A stretch of 47,964 nucleotides of DNA from CALMEH01 sp964548225 (GTDB lineage Bacteria > Acidobacteriota > Blastocatellia > Pyrinomonadales > Pyrinomonadaceae): contig CAZJQP010000030.1 in assembly GCA_964548225.1 (NCBI GenBank), positions 1 to 47,964 of the forward strand, given 5' to 3'. Made by a program: the position numbers and the translations under genes. Every line of letters starts with the position of its first letter. Within the stretch, counting starts at the first letter, position 1. Below are positions 1 through 8,596 of this stretch, piece after piece. The notes beneath the pieces were generated by a model. It saw nothing but the letters and a program-made list of their open reading frames with translations. It ran no database searches and was not told the DNA's origin.

Positions 1-75
1 GTTTTGAGTCCCGCCTTTTGGCGCAAACCCGCCGCGCTTGGCTGGCGGATGCCGCCTAAAGGCGGGACTCAAAAC
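1..75. repeat. Palindromic dispersed repeat P, copy 1
   Basis: An imperfect inverted repeat. It opens with GTTTTGAGTCCCGCC and closes with the reverse complement GGCGGGACTCAAAAC, around a GC-rich centre containing CGCCGCGCTT. Related copies lie at 8520-8596 (degenerate right arm) and 14570-14648. No coding potential is evident, and the element may continue to the left of the window. Confidence 0.8.
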
Positions 76-110
76 TTAAATCGAAATCTTTCACTACTTT
101 TGCTCACCTA

Positions 111-370
111 CTTAGAACATTTTCGGGCTTTCATAAAACATTTTTGAGCGACTTCAGAGCAATTTCGAGCGACTTGGGAACATTTTTGCTTGGCTTTGGA
201 GGATTTTCGGGCAACTGTGGAACAAAGTCGTGGGGCTTTAGAGGATTTTTGCCCGACTTGGCAGGGAAGTTGCCCAACTTGGTAGGGAAGTTGCCCAACT
301 TGGCAGGATTTTTGCACGACTTGGCAGGATTTTTGGGTATTCAAGAAGGATTTTTGGTCAGCTTGTCAAC
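111..370. repeat. 21-bp-period tandem array A
   Basis: About 11 to 12 units. Starts at 150, 171, 192, 213, 234, 255, 276, 297, 318 and 339 are exactly 21 bp apart; the unit before (126-149) is 24 bp. On the plus strand units start RRCTTNG and often contain AGGATTTTTG. On the minus strand each carries AGTY at a fixed place. Because 21 is a multiple of 3, heptad-repeat reading frames are open on both strands (144-374 plus, 108-344 minus). Neither has a convincing ribosome binding site, so I do not call a gene. From 375 to 521 I see only a CAAAA/CCAAAG 7-bp tract near 395-416 and the leader of the next gene. Confidence 0.85.
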
Positions 371-536
371 ATAATCGCTCACCGAAGAAAGTTAAGCAGA
401 CAACAAAAAACAAAAGCCAAAGACCAATTTTCAAAATGGGTAGTTCTACGCATATAAAATTGGGTATTTTTCTCCATTCCAATCCGCTTTTTCTTCAAAC
501 ATAATAGACACGAAACGAATTATGAGGTTTTCCGCT

Positions 537-881
537 ATGAAACTTTTGGTTGTGGATGACAATGCCGAGATGCGCCGTTTGATTATCAGCATTGTCCGCG
601 ACTTGGCAGACGAAATCGCCGAATGCGAAGACGGCGCGGATGCTTTGTCGGCTTACAGAGAGTTTCAGCCGGATTTGGTTTTGATGGATTTGAAAATGCC
701 GCAGGTTGACGGCATCACGGCGAGTCTGCAAATCATTTCCGAGTTTCCAAAGGCAAATATCTGTGTCGTAACCGATTACAGCGACAAAAAAACTAAAGAA
801 GCGGCGTTTTCGTCGGGCGTTTCAAATTATGTCGTGAAGGAAAATCTTTTTGATATTCGAGAGATTATTGAAAGGTTTTGA
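537..881 (+). CDS. Single-domain response regulator (CheY-like receiver)
   Basis: A stand-alone receiver domain of 114 residues with no output domain, so it probably acts by protein-protein contact or in a phosphorelay. The canonical residues are visible: acidic pair D7-D8, phosphoacceptor D51 in LVLMDLKMP, T79 of the switch motif VVTDY and K101 in YVVKEN. I chose ATG 537 over ATG 522 because GAGG at 524-527 sits nine bases upstream and the receiver fold starts directly at MKLLVVDD. No histidine kinase lies nearby, so its partner is unknown. The leader has two TGGGTA words (about 436 and 463) around a TACGCAT stretch, possibly promoter-related. Confidence 0.9.
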   Translation: MKLLVVDDNAEMRRLIISIVRDLADEIAECEDGADALSAYREFQPDLVLMDLKMPQVDGITASLQIISEFPKANICVVTDYSDKKTKEAAFSSGVSNYVVKENLFDIREIIERF

Positions 882-891
882 GCATCAGGTC

Positions 892-1020
892 AGAACTTTT
901 TGTGGTAGCAGTTGGGTGGCTTCGCTGTGTCAAAAGATAAAAGTAAAAATTTCATAGTCAACTTTCACTTTTGTCTTTTGCCTTTTACTTTTGACTCTTC
1001 TGCTATCACAAAAGGTTCTG
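892..1020. repeat. Intergenic inverted repeat with 7-bp tandem core
   Basis: Arms CAGAACTTTTTGTGGTAGCAG (892-912) and its near reverse complement (1000-1020) flank AAAAG/CTTTT-rich 7-bp words of the TTTTGYC type. It lies between the response regulator and the first secreted paralog. As RNA it could form a long hairpin. Confidence 0.75.
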
Positions 1021-1045
1021 AACTGTATAAGACGGAGAAAATATT

Positions 1046-1954
1046 ATGAAAACACAATTTCCTAAAATATCATTTATCGGACGATTTCTGTTAATTTGCG
1101 CTTTGCTGTCGGGTTTCGGTATTGTCGGCAAAGCGGTTACGCTCTGGCACAATACGAATACAACGACCATTACCAATAACAATACGCAAATGTGCCTCAA
1201 CGGAGGCACAAATCATTGGGATAACAGTTTTTGGCGAAGTTTTACGCCTGCTAACTTCGGGCATATCGGAACATTTACCATAACGGGCGTGAGAATCGGC
1301 ATTGACTTCGCACGAGCCGGAGGTGTCGCTACAAGCCAACCGATTAACGTCAGAATTTATACCAACACCGGCGGCGCATTTCCCGCCGGAACGCGCACCC
1401 AAATCGCCTCGCTTGCGACTACCGTTGCTGATGGAAGTATGTTTTTCCAAGACATTGCCATTGCTCCTCCGGCGCAACCCGCAACCACCGAAATCGTGGT
1501 CGAAGTTCACACGCCGAGTGGTAGTCCCGCTCAGGGAACTTTATTGAGAATCGGAAGCAACAATATCGGTCAATCCGCGCCGAGCTATCGTTCTACCACC
1601 ACCGGCGGATGCGGATCTTCCAGTCCGATAGATATGGCAACCACCGGCGCACCGTTCACGCACCTTTTAATCGGTTTGGTCGGTCTCGGTCCGGTTGCGG
1701 CAGAGGCTTCCGTTTCAGGCAGAGTCGCCACCGCCGACGGACGCGGCATCCGCAATGCACGAGTTTCGATGACCCTGCCAAACGGCGAAGTCCGCACCGT
1801 TTTATCTTCGACGTTCGGATATTACCGCTTTGACGAAATCGAAGTCGGGCAGACGGTTATCATCAACGTCAATTCAAAACAATTTCAATTTAATCCGCAA
1901 ATCGTCAGTGTGCAAGATAATTTGGATGACGTAAATTTCATCGCGCTCAATTAG
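1046..1954 (+). CDS. Secreted protein with C-terminal carboxypeptidase-regulatory-like domain (paralog 1)
   Basis: 302 residues. Residues 1-30 look like a signal peptide, with a hydrophobic FLLICALLSGFGIVG and likely cleavage after GKA. The middle (35-215) is a Gly/Thr/Asn-rich, beta-rich region I cannot assign, with repeated VRIYTNTGGAFP and EIVVEV motifs. The last 85 or so residues, from VSGRV through DGRGIRN and FGYYRFDEIEVGQ, match a carboxypeptidase-regulatory-like beta-sandwich. The same tail ends three other proteins in this window. ATG 1046 has GGAG eight bases upstream. The next gene is a full-length paralog 26 bp downstream, probably co-transcribed. The role is unknown; a surface or matrix protein is likely. 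Confidence 0.8.
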   Translation: MKTQFPKISFIGRFLLICALLSGFGIVGKAVTLWHNTNTTTITNNNTQMCLNGGTNHWDNSFWRSFTPANFGHIGTFTITGVRIGIDFARAGGVATSQPINVRIYTNTGGAFPAGTRTQIASLATTVADGSMFFQDIAIAPPAQPATTEIVVEVHTPSGSPAQGTLLRIGSNNIGQSAPSYRSTTTGGCGSSSPIDMATTGAPFTHLLIGLVGLGPVAAEASVSGRVATADGRGIRNARVSMTLPNGEVRTVLSSTFGYYRFDEIEVGQTVIINVNSKQFQFNPQIVSVQDNLDDVNFIALN

Positions 1955-1980
1955 CTGAAATCTAAACGGAGAAAATAACA

Positions 1981-2886
1981 ATGAAAAGAAAATATAACGA
2001 ATTCCCAAAAATATCATTTATCGGACGGTTTCTGATAATTTGCGCTTTGGTTTCGGGTTTCGGCATTGTCGGCAAAGCGGTTACGCTCTGGCAAAATACG
2101 AATACGACGACGATTGTCGCCAACAATTCGATTTCCTGCAATCTCGCCGGCAATCACGATAATAACAGTTATTGGCGGGCGTTCACGCCTTCTACATTCG
2201 GGCAAACCGGGACATTTACCGTAACGGGCGTGAGAATCGGCATTGAAGAATCGGTCATCGGCACGGGCGCAAACCAACCGCTGACGGTCAGGATTTATAC
2301 CAACACGGGCGGCGCATTTCCCGGCGGAACGCGGACTTTAATCGGCACGACGAACACGACGGTTGTCGCCGGAACTTTGTTTTTCCAAGACATCGCCGTT
2401 ACTGCGCCCGCTCAGCCCGTTACTACCGAAATCGTCGTTGAAATTTTTACGCCCAGCGGAATACCGGTGAATAATCGTTTCTTCATCGGCAGTAATGCTC
2501 TCGGTCAATCCGCGCCGAGCTATATTTCCGCCGCCAATTGCGGTGCGCCCAATCCGACAAATGTCGCCGCCGCCGGTGCGCCGAATATGCACGCTTTGAT
2601 TGGGTTGGTCGGCAATAATATTCCGGTTGCTGCAAATGCTTCCGTGTCGGGCAGAATCTTAGCATCAGACGGACGCGGCATCCGCAATGCGCGAGTTTCG
2701 ATGACCTTGCCAAACGGCGAAATCCGCACCGTTTTATCTTCTTCACTCGGATATTACCGTTTTGACGAAATTGAAGTCGGGCAGACGGTTATCCTAAACG
2801 TCAATTCAAAACGGTTTCAATTCAATCCGCAAATCGTCAGCGTTACGGACAATTTGGATGAAGTAAATTTTACGGCGTTTCCATAA
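1981..2886 (+). CDS. Secreted protein with C-terminal carboxypeptidase-regulatory-like domain (paralog 2)
   Basis: 301 residues, a tandem duplicate of the preceding gene. The signal peptide (FPKISFIGRFL, then a hydrophobic core), the VRIYTNTGGAFP motif and the C-terminal DGRGIRN/FGYYRFDEIEVGQ domain align from end to end. The middle has diverged most, with different cysteine-bearing loops. ATG 1981 is preceded by GGAG at 1968-1971. A perfect 30-bp inverted repeat begins 8 bp after the stop and could end the two-gene transcript. Function is unrecognised beyond export and the beta-sandwich tail. Confidence 0.8.
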   Translation: MKRKYNEFPKISFIGRFLIICALVSGFGIVGKAVTLWQNTNTTTIVANNSISCNLAGNHDNNSYWRAFTPSTFGQTGTFTVTGVRIGIEESVIGTGANQPLTVRIYTNTGGAFPGGTRTLIGTTNTTVVAGTLFFQDIAVTAPAQPVTTEIVVEIFTPSGIPVNNRFFIGSNALGQSAPSYISAANCGAPNPTNVAAAGAPNMHALIGLVGNNIPVAANASVSGRILASDGRGIRNARVSMTLPNGEIRTVLSSSLGYYRFDEIEVGQTVILNVNSKRFQFNPQIVSVTDNLDEVNFTAFP

Positions 2887-2893
2887 TTTATCT

Positions 2894-3017
2894 CAATCTC
2901 ACACGAAGTAAGGGCGTAGTTGCGATTGTTGGACGCAGGGACGACGGGAATATCTCTCCTCTTGATTGTCTCCGGCGTGGCAATCTTGCAACTACGCCCT
3001 TACTTCGTGTGAGATTG
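2894..3017. repeat. Perfect 30-bp inverted repeat
   Basis: The arms 2894-2923 and 2988-3017 are exact reverse complements (CAATCTCACACGAAGTAAGG...) around a 64-bp centre. The element sits between the secreted paralogs and smc. It may act as a transcript end, or be a small terminal-inverted-repeat element with no coding capacity. Confidence 0.85.
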
Positions 3018-3067
3018 TGGTATTTCACCTTTTGCAGAGTTGACTAAAACACTCGAAAACAACAAAA

Positions 3068-3098
3068 TATAGTGCTGTATTTCCCCGAAAGCACTATA
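3068..3098. promoter_or_regulatory. 9-bp inverted repeat directly before the smc start
   Basis: TATAGTGCT (3068-3076) and AGCACTATA (3090-3098) are exact reverse complements separated by 13 bp. The right arm ends two bases before ATG 3101, and there is no Shine-Dalgarno sequence. It could be an operator or an RNA hairpin limiting smc translation; which one is inference. Confidence 0.5.
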
Positions 3099-3100
3099 AA

Positions 3101-6100
3101 ATGTTCAAACTTCAACGTCTCGAAATTACCGGATTTAAATCTTTCGCCGATTACACTGAAATTGTCTTCACCGGCAACGGCATCACGGCGGTCGTCGGAC
3201 CAAATGGTTGCGGCAAAAGTAATGTTGCCGACTGTATTGCTTGGGTTTTGGGCGAACAGAAGGCGAAATCTCTGCGCGGCGAGGAAATGAAGGACGTTGT
3301 TTTTCAAGGCACGAGCAAGCGCAGTCCGGGCGGAATGGCGGAAGTTGTTTTGCATCTCGTCCGCGATGAGGAATTTGAATTTGTCGGCGATGAAGAAGAT
3401 TTGAGCGGAATTGATGAAGCCTTAAGCGATTTAGACGAAAAAGCGGTTGATGTTGATGAAATCGAAGCACAGTCAGCGGTCAGCAGTCAGCAGTCAGCAG
3501 TTGTCGGTCAAGCAGATAGTTTTCAAGTTGAAGAATTTGAAGTTGAAAAAGTTCAGGCGTTGCAAGTCGGTTCGGCGCAGACGGTTGAGAAAAAAATTAA
3601 AACAAAAAGGCATTGGCGACCGCGGACGTTTGCGCTCGATTTTGCGCCGGGCGAAGCGGTTTCGGTAACGCGGCGGCTTTATCGTTCGGGCGAGAGCGAA
3701 TATCAACTGAACGGGAAAACTTGCCGTTTGCGCGATATTCAGGATTTGTTTGCGGGAACAGGTTTGAGCGGAGCGCATTACGCTTTGATCGAGCAGGGAC
3801 GCATCGGACAAATTTTGTCGGCAAAGCCTTCCGACCGCAGAAATTTGATTGAAGAAGCCGCCGGAATTTCAAAATTTCGGACGCGCCAACGTGCCGCTGA
3901 AGCGCGTTTGGAATCTGCCAAAGGAAATCTGAATCGTATTAGCGACATTGTTTCGGAGATTGAAAAGCAAGCAAATTCTCTGCGTCGGCAAGCGGCAAAA
4001 ACTCGTCGGTATAAGATTTTGCGCGAAGAATTTCGTGTGCTTTTGCGGCAAGTTTTTACGGCTGAGGGCAGATATTTGTCGGAATTGGTTGAGGAACTCG
4101 AAACGAATTTAACGCAAGCGACAAAACGCGAACGTGAGATTTTCGCGCAGGTTGGAGAAAAAGACGAAGCCTTTCGCACCGCCACGCATTCGGCGCGTGA
4201 GGCGGAAGAAAATCTTTCGGCGTTGCGGCAAAAACATTCGGAAAACGCTTTATTGCGCGACCGTGCAAGCCGCGAGCATCAATATCAAAACGAGCAAATT
4301 TTAGGTTTGCAAAATCGTTCCGCAAGTTTGAAGACGGAAATCAGCGGACTTGAAGAGCGTTTGAATTTGGCGGAAGAAGAAATCAAACGGCTCGAAAAAG
4401 AATCGAACGCCGAACGCGCCGAAGCCGAAAAAGTCGCACTTGATTTGCATCAAGCCGAAGAGAAATTCAAAGCAAAATCAGACGTTTTGCGCGAAACCGA
4501 AAACTATTTGGAAGCGCAAAGAAAAGAATTTTTATCGCACACGACAACGGTTGAACGTCTTTCGGGAATCGAACGCCAACTTGAAAACAATATCGAGCGT
4601 TTGAAGGAACGCGCCGAAGGTTTGCGCCGCGAAGGAATTCGCGCCGGAGAAACCCGCGAAGAACATCTTCAAGAAGCCGAAAATTTGCGCGAAAATCTGG
4701 AGAAAGAGCGCAAAAAGCTATCAAACTTTCAAACGGAAAAATCGAAATTATTAGAATCGGCGGGCAAAGCGCGGGTTTCTTTACAAATTTCGGAAACTGC
4801 GCTGAACGATTTGAATAAGGAACTTTCGCGTGTCAAAAATCGTCTTGAAACCTTGCGCGAATTGGAAGAAAAACGCGCCATTTACGCCCCGCAAGTGCAG
4901 AAACTTTTTGCCGCGCAAACAAAAATCGGCGTAAAATTCGTCGGCGTGTTGGTTGATAAATTTGAAACTCAAACGGAAGCCGAAAAAGCCGTCGAAAATC
5001 TTTTCGGTGCGTTTTTGCAGACGGTTTTAGTTGAATCCGAAAGCGACGCGCAAAAGGTTGTTCGATATTTGAATGATAATAATTTAGGCAGAATTTCGGT
5101 TTTAGTTTTTAACGCAAAGGCGCAAAAAGGCAAAGACGCAAAGGGAGTTTCAAATTTCAAATCTGAGATTTCAAATTTAATTGGTGTGTCGGGTGAATTT
5201 GCCGAACTTTTGACGGAAGTTTTTCCGCGTGAAATGTCGGCGAAGTTGGTTGAAGATTTTGATAACATTAAATTTAAGGCAGACGAAAATTTTGTGAATT
5301 CAAACGGCGACGCGGTTTTCGGCGGGAAATTGTTTATTGGCGGCAAGGCAAGTTCGGACGAGAAAAATTCGTCGCTTCTGGCGTTCAAACGCGAATTGCG
5401 CGAGCTTGAAAAACAATCGGAAAAGTTAGCCAAGGAAACGGAAAAAGCCGGAAATGAAACCGACAAAGCGCGAAAGATTTTAGCCGAACAGGAAGAAAAA
5501 ATCGTTGATTTGCAATCTTCGATGATTCGGCTCGAACGCGAGATTTTGGGTTTGGAAGTTAAGGAAAAATCTGTTCTTCAAGAAATCGAACGCGCCGAGC
5601 GGCATCAAAAAGTTGTCGCGGAAGAAACCAAGCAAATCGAAACCGAACTAATATCAATTCAATCGAAACAGACGGAAGCGCGGACGAATCGGGAAAAGGC
5701 GGAGAAATCGCGGACGGAAGTTTCGGGCAAACTCGAAAAAATCACGCAAGATTTGAACACGGCGCGAACCGAAGCGGAAAGCGAAAACGCGATTGTTGCC
5801 GAAAAACGAACTTTGGCGGCGACTTCTGCGGAGCGTCGGCGAGCGGCGGAAAATGCTCTGCGGCGCGTTGAAAATGAAGCGAAGGAATTGGGCGAAAGAC
5901 TTGCGCGACAGAATTTTGAAATCATCGAAACACGCGGAAAAATCGAACATCTAACCGCTTCGATGGGCGAAATTGCGAAAAAAATCGCGTCTGCCGAAGA
6001 CGAAAAACTCTCAGAGCAAAACGAACTCGAACGCGAAACCGCGCATCTCAAACAAAAGCGCGAAACGGCGGATTTAATGTCGGCAGAGCTTGCCGAATTG

Positions 6101-6907
6101 AACAAATCGGCGGCAGAGGCGCGAAACGAACGCGCCGCGCTTGAAATTCGACAAGCGGAAACCGTAACGAATTTGAAAAGTTTGAACGAAAAAGCGGCAC
6201 GGGAATTGAATTTGTCGCTCGTTGAATTGGTTGAAACGGAAGAAGTTGCCGAAGATTTCGATTTGATTGATTCTCAAAATCGGGTGGAAGATTTGCGCGA
6301 CAAGCTCGATAATTTCGGCGCGATAAATATGCTTGCGCTCGAAGAATTGAGCGAAACCGAAGAAAGATTCGAGTTTTTGACTTCGCAACGCCAAGATATT
6401 ATTGACGGAATCGCGGCGGCGGAAGCGGCACTTCGAGAGATAAAAGAGCGTTCGCGTGAAAGATTCAAACAAGCGTTTGAAGCCATAAACGCGAATTTCA
6501 CGGAATTTTTTACCGAACTTTTCGGCGGCGGCAAAGGCGAAATGACTCTGCTCGAAGCCGAAGACGTTTTGGAAGCGGGAATTGAAGTTATCGCGCAACC
6601 GCCGGGAAAACGTCTGCAAAATATTCTGCTTTTGTCGGGCGGCGAAAAAGCGATGACGGCGATTGCGCTTGTGATGGCGATTTTCAAATTTCGTCCCGCG
6701 CCGTTTTGTTTGCTGGACGAAGTTGACGCTCCACTGGACGATGCAAACGTCGGACGGTTTGTCAATAAAATCGCCGAAATGTCTGAAAAGACACAGTTTA
6801 TCGTCATCACGCACAACAAACGAACGATGGAAGCGGCGCGTGCTTTGTATGGTGTAACAATGCAAGAAGCTGGAATTTCAAAGGTTGTTTCGGTAAGATT
6901 TGAGTAA
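3101..6907 (+). CDS. smc: Chromosome segregation ATPase SMC
   Basis: 1268 residues. The N-terminal ATPase half has the P-loop GPNGCGKS at 33-40. Long coiled coils flank the hinge (about 590-770). The C-terminal half has the signature LSGGEKAMTA from 1178, Walker B with D1206-E1207 in CLLDEVDAPLDD, and the switch histidine near 1238 (VITHNKRT). SMC forms a ring with ScpA/ScpB, neither seen here, that loads on DNA and organises and segregates the chromosome. At 1268 residues it is longer than the usual 1150-1200. Much of the excess lies in an acidic insert at about 105-170 and in the hinge; both contain stretches encoded by simple DNA repeats (3471-3500 and 5111-5182). The start is the only ATG that keeps the conserved MFKLQRLEITGFKSF opening. 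The stop lies 12 bp before the Uma2-type gene. Confidence 0.97.
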   Translation: MFKLQRLEITGFKSFADYTEIVFTGNGITAVVGPNGCGKSNVADCIAWVLGEQKAKSLRGEEMKDVVFQGTSKRSPGGMAEVVLHLVRDEEFEFVGDEEDLSGIDEALSDLDEKAVDVDEIEAQSAVSSQQSAVVGQADSFQVEEFEVEKVQALQVGSAQTVEKKIKTKRHWRPRTFALDFAPGEAVSVTRRLYRSGESEYQLNGKTCRLRDIQDLFAGTGLSGAHYALIEQGRIGQILSAKPSDRRNLIEEAAGISKFRTRQRAAEARLESAKGNLNRISDIVSEIEKQANSLRRQAAKTRRYKILREEFRVLLRQVFTAEGRYLSELVEELETNLTQATKREREIFAQVGEKDEAFRTATHSAREAEENLSALRQKHSENALLRDRASREHQYQNEQILGLQNRSASLKTEISGLEERLNLAEEEIKRLEKESNAERAEAEKVALDLHQAEEKFKAKSDVLRETENYLEAQRKEFLSHTTTVERLSGIERQLENNIERLKERAEGLRREGIRAGETREEHLQEAENLRENLEKERKKLSNFQTEKSKLLESAGKARVSLQISETALNDLNKELSRVKNRLETLRELEEKRAIYAPQVQKLFAAQTKIGVKFVGVLVDKFETQTEAEKAVENLFGAFLQTVLVESESDAQKVVRYLNDNNLGRISVLVFNAKAQKGKDAKGVSNFKSEISNLIGVSGEFAELLTEVFPREMSAKLVEDFDNIKFKADENFVNSNGDAVFGGKLFIGGKASSDEKNSSLLAFKRELRELEKQSEKLAKETEKAGNETDKARKILAEQEEKIVDLQSSMIRLEREILGLEVKEKSVLQEIERAERHQKVVAEETKQIETELISIQSKQTEARTNREKAEKSRTEVSGKLEKITQDLNTARTEAESENAIVAEKRTLAATSAERRRAAENALRRVENEAKELGERLARQNFEIIETRGKIEHLTASMGEIAKKIASAEDEKLSEQNELERETAHLKQKRETADLMSAELAELNKSAAEARNERAALEIRQAETVTNLKSLNEKAARELNLSLVELVETEEVAEDFDLIDSQNRVEDLRDKLDNFGAINMLALEELSETEERFEFLTSQRQDIIDGIAAAEAALREIKERSRERFKQAFEAINANFTEFFTELFGGGKGEMTLLEAEDVLEAGIEVIAQPPGKRLQNILLLSGGEKAMTAIALVMAIFKFRPAPFCLLDEVDAPLDDANVGRFVNKIAEMSEKTQFIVITHNKRTMEAARALYGVTMQEAGISKVVSVRFE
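3471..3500 (+). repeat. 7-bp tandem repeat (CAGTCAG) inside smc
   Basis: Four near-identical 7-bp units, CAGTCAG/CGGTCAG, encode the Ser/Gln/Ala/Val-rich residues around 124-134 of SMC, in the variable insert of the head. The net length keeps the frame. Similar 7-bp words of other sequence occur between genes across the window. Confidence 0.7.
5111..5182 (+). repeat. Simple-repeat tract inside the smc hinge region
   Basis: A run of GCAAAGG/GCAAAAAGG words is followed by a near-palindrome of AAATTTCAAATCT with AGATTTCAAATTT. It encodes about residues 671-694 (Lys/Ala/Gly then Ser/Asn/Phe) as an in-frame insert in the hinge. Confidence 0.6.
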
Positions 6908-6919
6908 GGTATTTTTAAG

Positions 6920-7609
6920 ATGAGCATTACGGCAACGACAGAAAATATAGTTCTAAATAAATTTACGGCGGTTGATTTTCTTGCGGGTGAGAGTGGCAGA
7001 ACGATTTTGCTCAATGATGTTTCGTGGAATGAATACGAAATGTTTCTCGAAGATTTTGAAGAACGAGCCGGATGGCGACTTGCTTACGATGGAGGAAAAC
7101 TTGAAATTATACCGCCTTTGATGATGCACGAAGATCTAAGTGTTTCGACTGATAATTTTGTTCGGGCTTATTGCGACCATTTCGATTTAAATCTGCAATC
7201 GGCAGGTTCGACAACTTTTCGCCGCGAAATGAAGAAAAAAGTTGTTGAGCCGGACGCTTGTTTCTATATTCAAAGTGCCGAAAAAATTATCGGAAAAGTC
7301 TATTTGTTAGACCCAAAAAATTATCCGATGCCGGATGTCGCCGTCGAAGTTGATGTAACTCACGGTTCGCTCGACAAATTCCCGATTTACGCCGCGTTGC
7401 AAGTTCCCGAACTTTGGCTTTATGACGGGGAAGATTTGATTTTTTATGAACTTGATGGCGAAGAATATCGGGAAATTTCGCACAGCCGGGCAATGCCGCA
7501 TCTTTCATCTGAAAAATTGGCGGAGTTTTTGAAAATGAGCCGCGAAGAAGGGCAGACGAAGGCGTTGAAAAGTTTTCGCGCTTGGCTTGGGGAAATCGAA
7601 ACTAAATAA
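6920..7609 (+). CDS. Uma2 family (DUF820) PD-(D/E)XK nuclease-fold protein
   Basis: 229 residues. The fold signature of the Uma2/DUF820 family is clear: E110-P-D112 in VVEPDACFYI, then PDVAVEVDV with D139, E143 and D145, then VPELWLYDGE. The family has a restriction-endonuclease-like core, is abundant in cyanobacteria and acidobacteria, and its cellular role is not established. It starts 12 bp after the smc stop and ends 8 bp before the next gene, so it is probably read through from smc. AAGGT at 6906-6910 may serve as ribosome binding site. Confidence 0.85.
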   Translation: MSITATTENIVLNKFTAVDFLAGESGRTILLNDVSWNEYEMFLEDFEERAGWRLAYDGGKLEIIPPLMMHEDLSVSTDNFVRAYCDHFDLNLQSAGSTTFRREMKKKVVEPDACFYIQSAEKIIGKVYLLDPKNYPMPDVAVEVDVTHGSLDKFPIYAALQVPELWLYDGEDLIFYELDGEEYREISHSRAMPHLSSEKLAEFLKMSREEGQTKALKSFRAWLGEIETK

Positions 7610-7617
7610 AATCAGTT

Positions 7618-8433
7618 ATGCGAGTAAGAAATTTTAGATTTATCGCTTTGTTTTTGTTGGCAAACACGGTTTTTGTGGGTTTTGCGTTCGGGCAAAAGCG
7701 CAAAACGACCAAAAAGACAACGCCAAAGCCAACCACGACGACGACGCAGAAGCCGACGGAGACAACACAGGAAACCGCCAAAACTCCGACAAAGAAAAAC
7801 GAGCGTCCGGCGAATGAAACGGTTTCAAATCAAACAACGAAAACTAACAATAATTCGGTTTATTTTTACGATTTCGCGCAACCGAATTTTTTGGTTACGA
7901 AAATTCATATCGAATATGACGAGCAGGGAAAAGGCACGATTACCTTTGAAAAACGCGATTTCGGCGAATCCGTAACCGACCCGATTCAGCTTTCGGCGGT
8001 AACTTTGGAAAAATTAAAAAAGGCTTACACCGCGCTCGATTTTTTGAATTCTACGGAAAGTTATCAATACGAAAAAGACTATTCGCATCTCGGCACAATA
8101 AAAATTCGCGTGAAAAAAGACGGACGCGAACGCACTGCCGAATTTAATTATACGACCAACAAGGAAGCCAAGATTTTGATGGACGAATACCGCAAGATCG
8201 GTTATCAATACATCTGGATTTTCGACATCAATGTTTCACGCGAAAATCAACCGCTCGAAGCTCCAAAATTGCTTGATGCAATGGACGCATATCTCAAACG
8301 CCACGAAATTTCCGATCCGCCGCAGATGATTCCGTTTCTGACGGAACTTTCAAACGACGAACGCATTCCGCTGATAGCACGCAACCACGCGGCAAAATTG
8401 ATAAAACAAATCGAAAAAGACAGCACAAAGTAA
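7618..8433 (+). CDS. Secreted Thr/Lys-rich protein of unknown function
   Basis: 271 residues. A signal peptide (FIALFLLANTVFVGFAFG) is followed by a low-complexity linker from about 26 to 75, rich in Lys, Thr and Pro. A folded region of about 80-270 follows, with no motif I recognise. It contains EYDEQGKGTITFEKRDFGE and ends in helical charged sequence. It begins 8 bp after the Uma2-type gene, so it is likely the third gene of the smc transcript. No strong Shine-Dalgarno precedes ATG 7618. The linker suggests attachment to, or spanning of, the cell wall, which is inference. Confidence 0.7.
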   Translation: MRVRNFRFIALFLLANTVFVGFAFGQKRKTTKKTTPKPTTTTTQKPTETTQETAKTPTKKNERPANETVSNQTTKTNNNSVYFYDFAQPNFLVTKIHIEYDEQGKGTITFEKRDFGESVTDPIQLSAVTLEKLKKAYTALDFLNSTESYQYEKDYSHLGTIKIRVKKDGRERTAEFNYTTNKEAKILMDEYRKIGYQYIWIFDINVSRENQPLEAPKLLDAMDAYLKRHEISDPPQMIPFLTELSNDERIPLIARNHAAKLIKQIEKDSTK

Positions 8434-8519
8434 AAAAAGTTTTCGATTTTTATTGAAAACCTTTTCAATCCGATAATAAATTCTCCTTAGAGCGGTTAAG
8501 GTTTGGATATACGGGAAAA

Positions 8520-8596
8520 GTTTTGAGTTCCGTCAAAGGAGCGGCACAAATCGCCGCGCTTCGCTGGCGGTTTGCCGCTTAATGTTCTGTTCAAAA
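8520..8596. repeat. Palindromic dispersed repeat P, copy 2 (degenerate)
   Basis: It opens with GTTTTGAGTTCCGTC, contains the family core CGCCGCGCTTCGCTGGCGG and closes with TTCTGTTCAAAA. The right arm has drifted compared with copies 1-75 and 14570-14648. Confidence 0.65.

Noticed and set aside
111..370. CRISPR array
   Set aside because: Units are contiguous with no unique spacers, the repeat is only 21 bp and highly variable, and no cas gene is present. The same holds for 23150-23400.
108..374. Overlapping small ORFs on both strands with heptad repeats
   Set aside because: Openness on both strands follows from the 21-bp period. No ribosome binding site or export signal was found, so the stretch is reported as a repeat array only.
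6074..7014. Long minus-strand ORFs (263 and 246 codons) opposite smc
   Set aside because: They lie wholly in the shadow of the SMC C-terminus, have no recognisable domain and are Arg/Phe/Ser-rich, typical of antisense reading.
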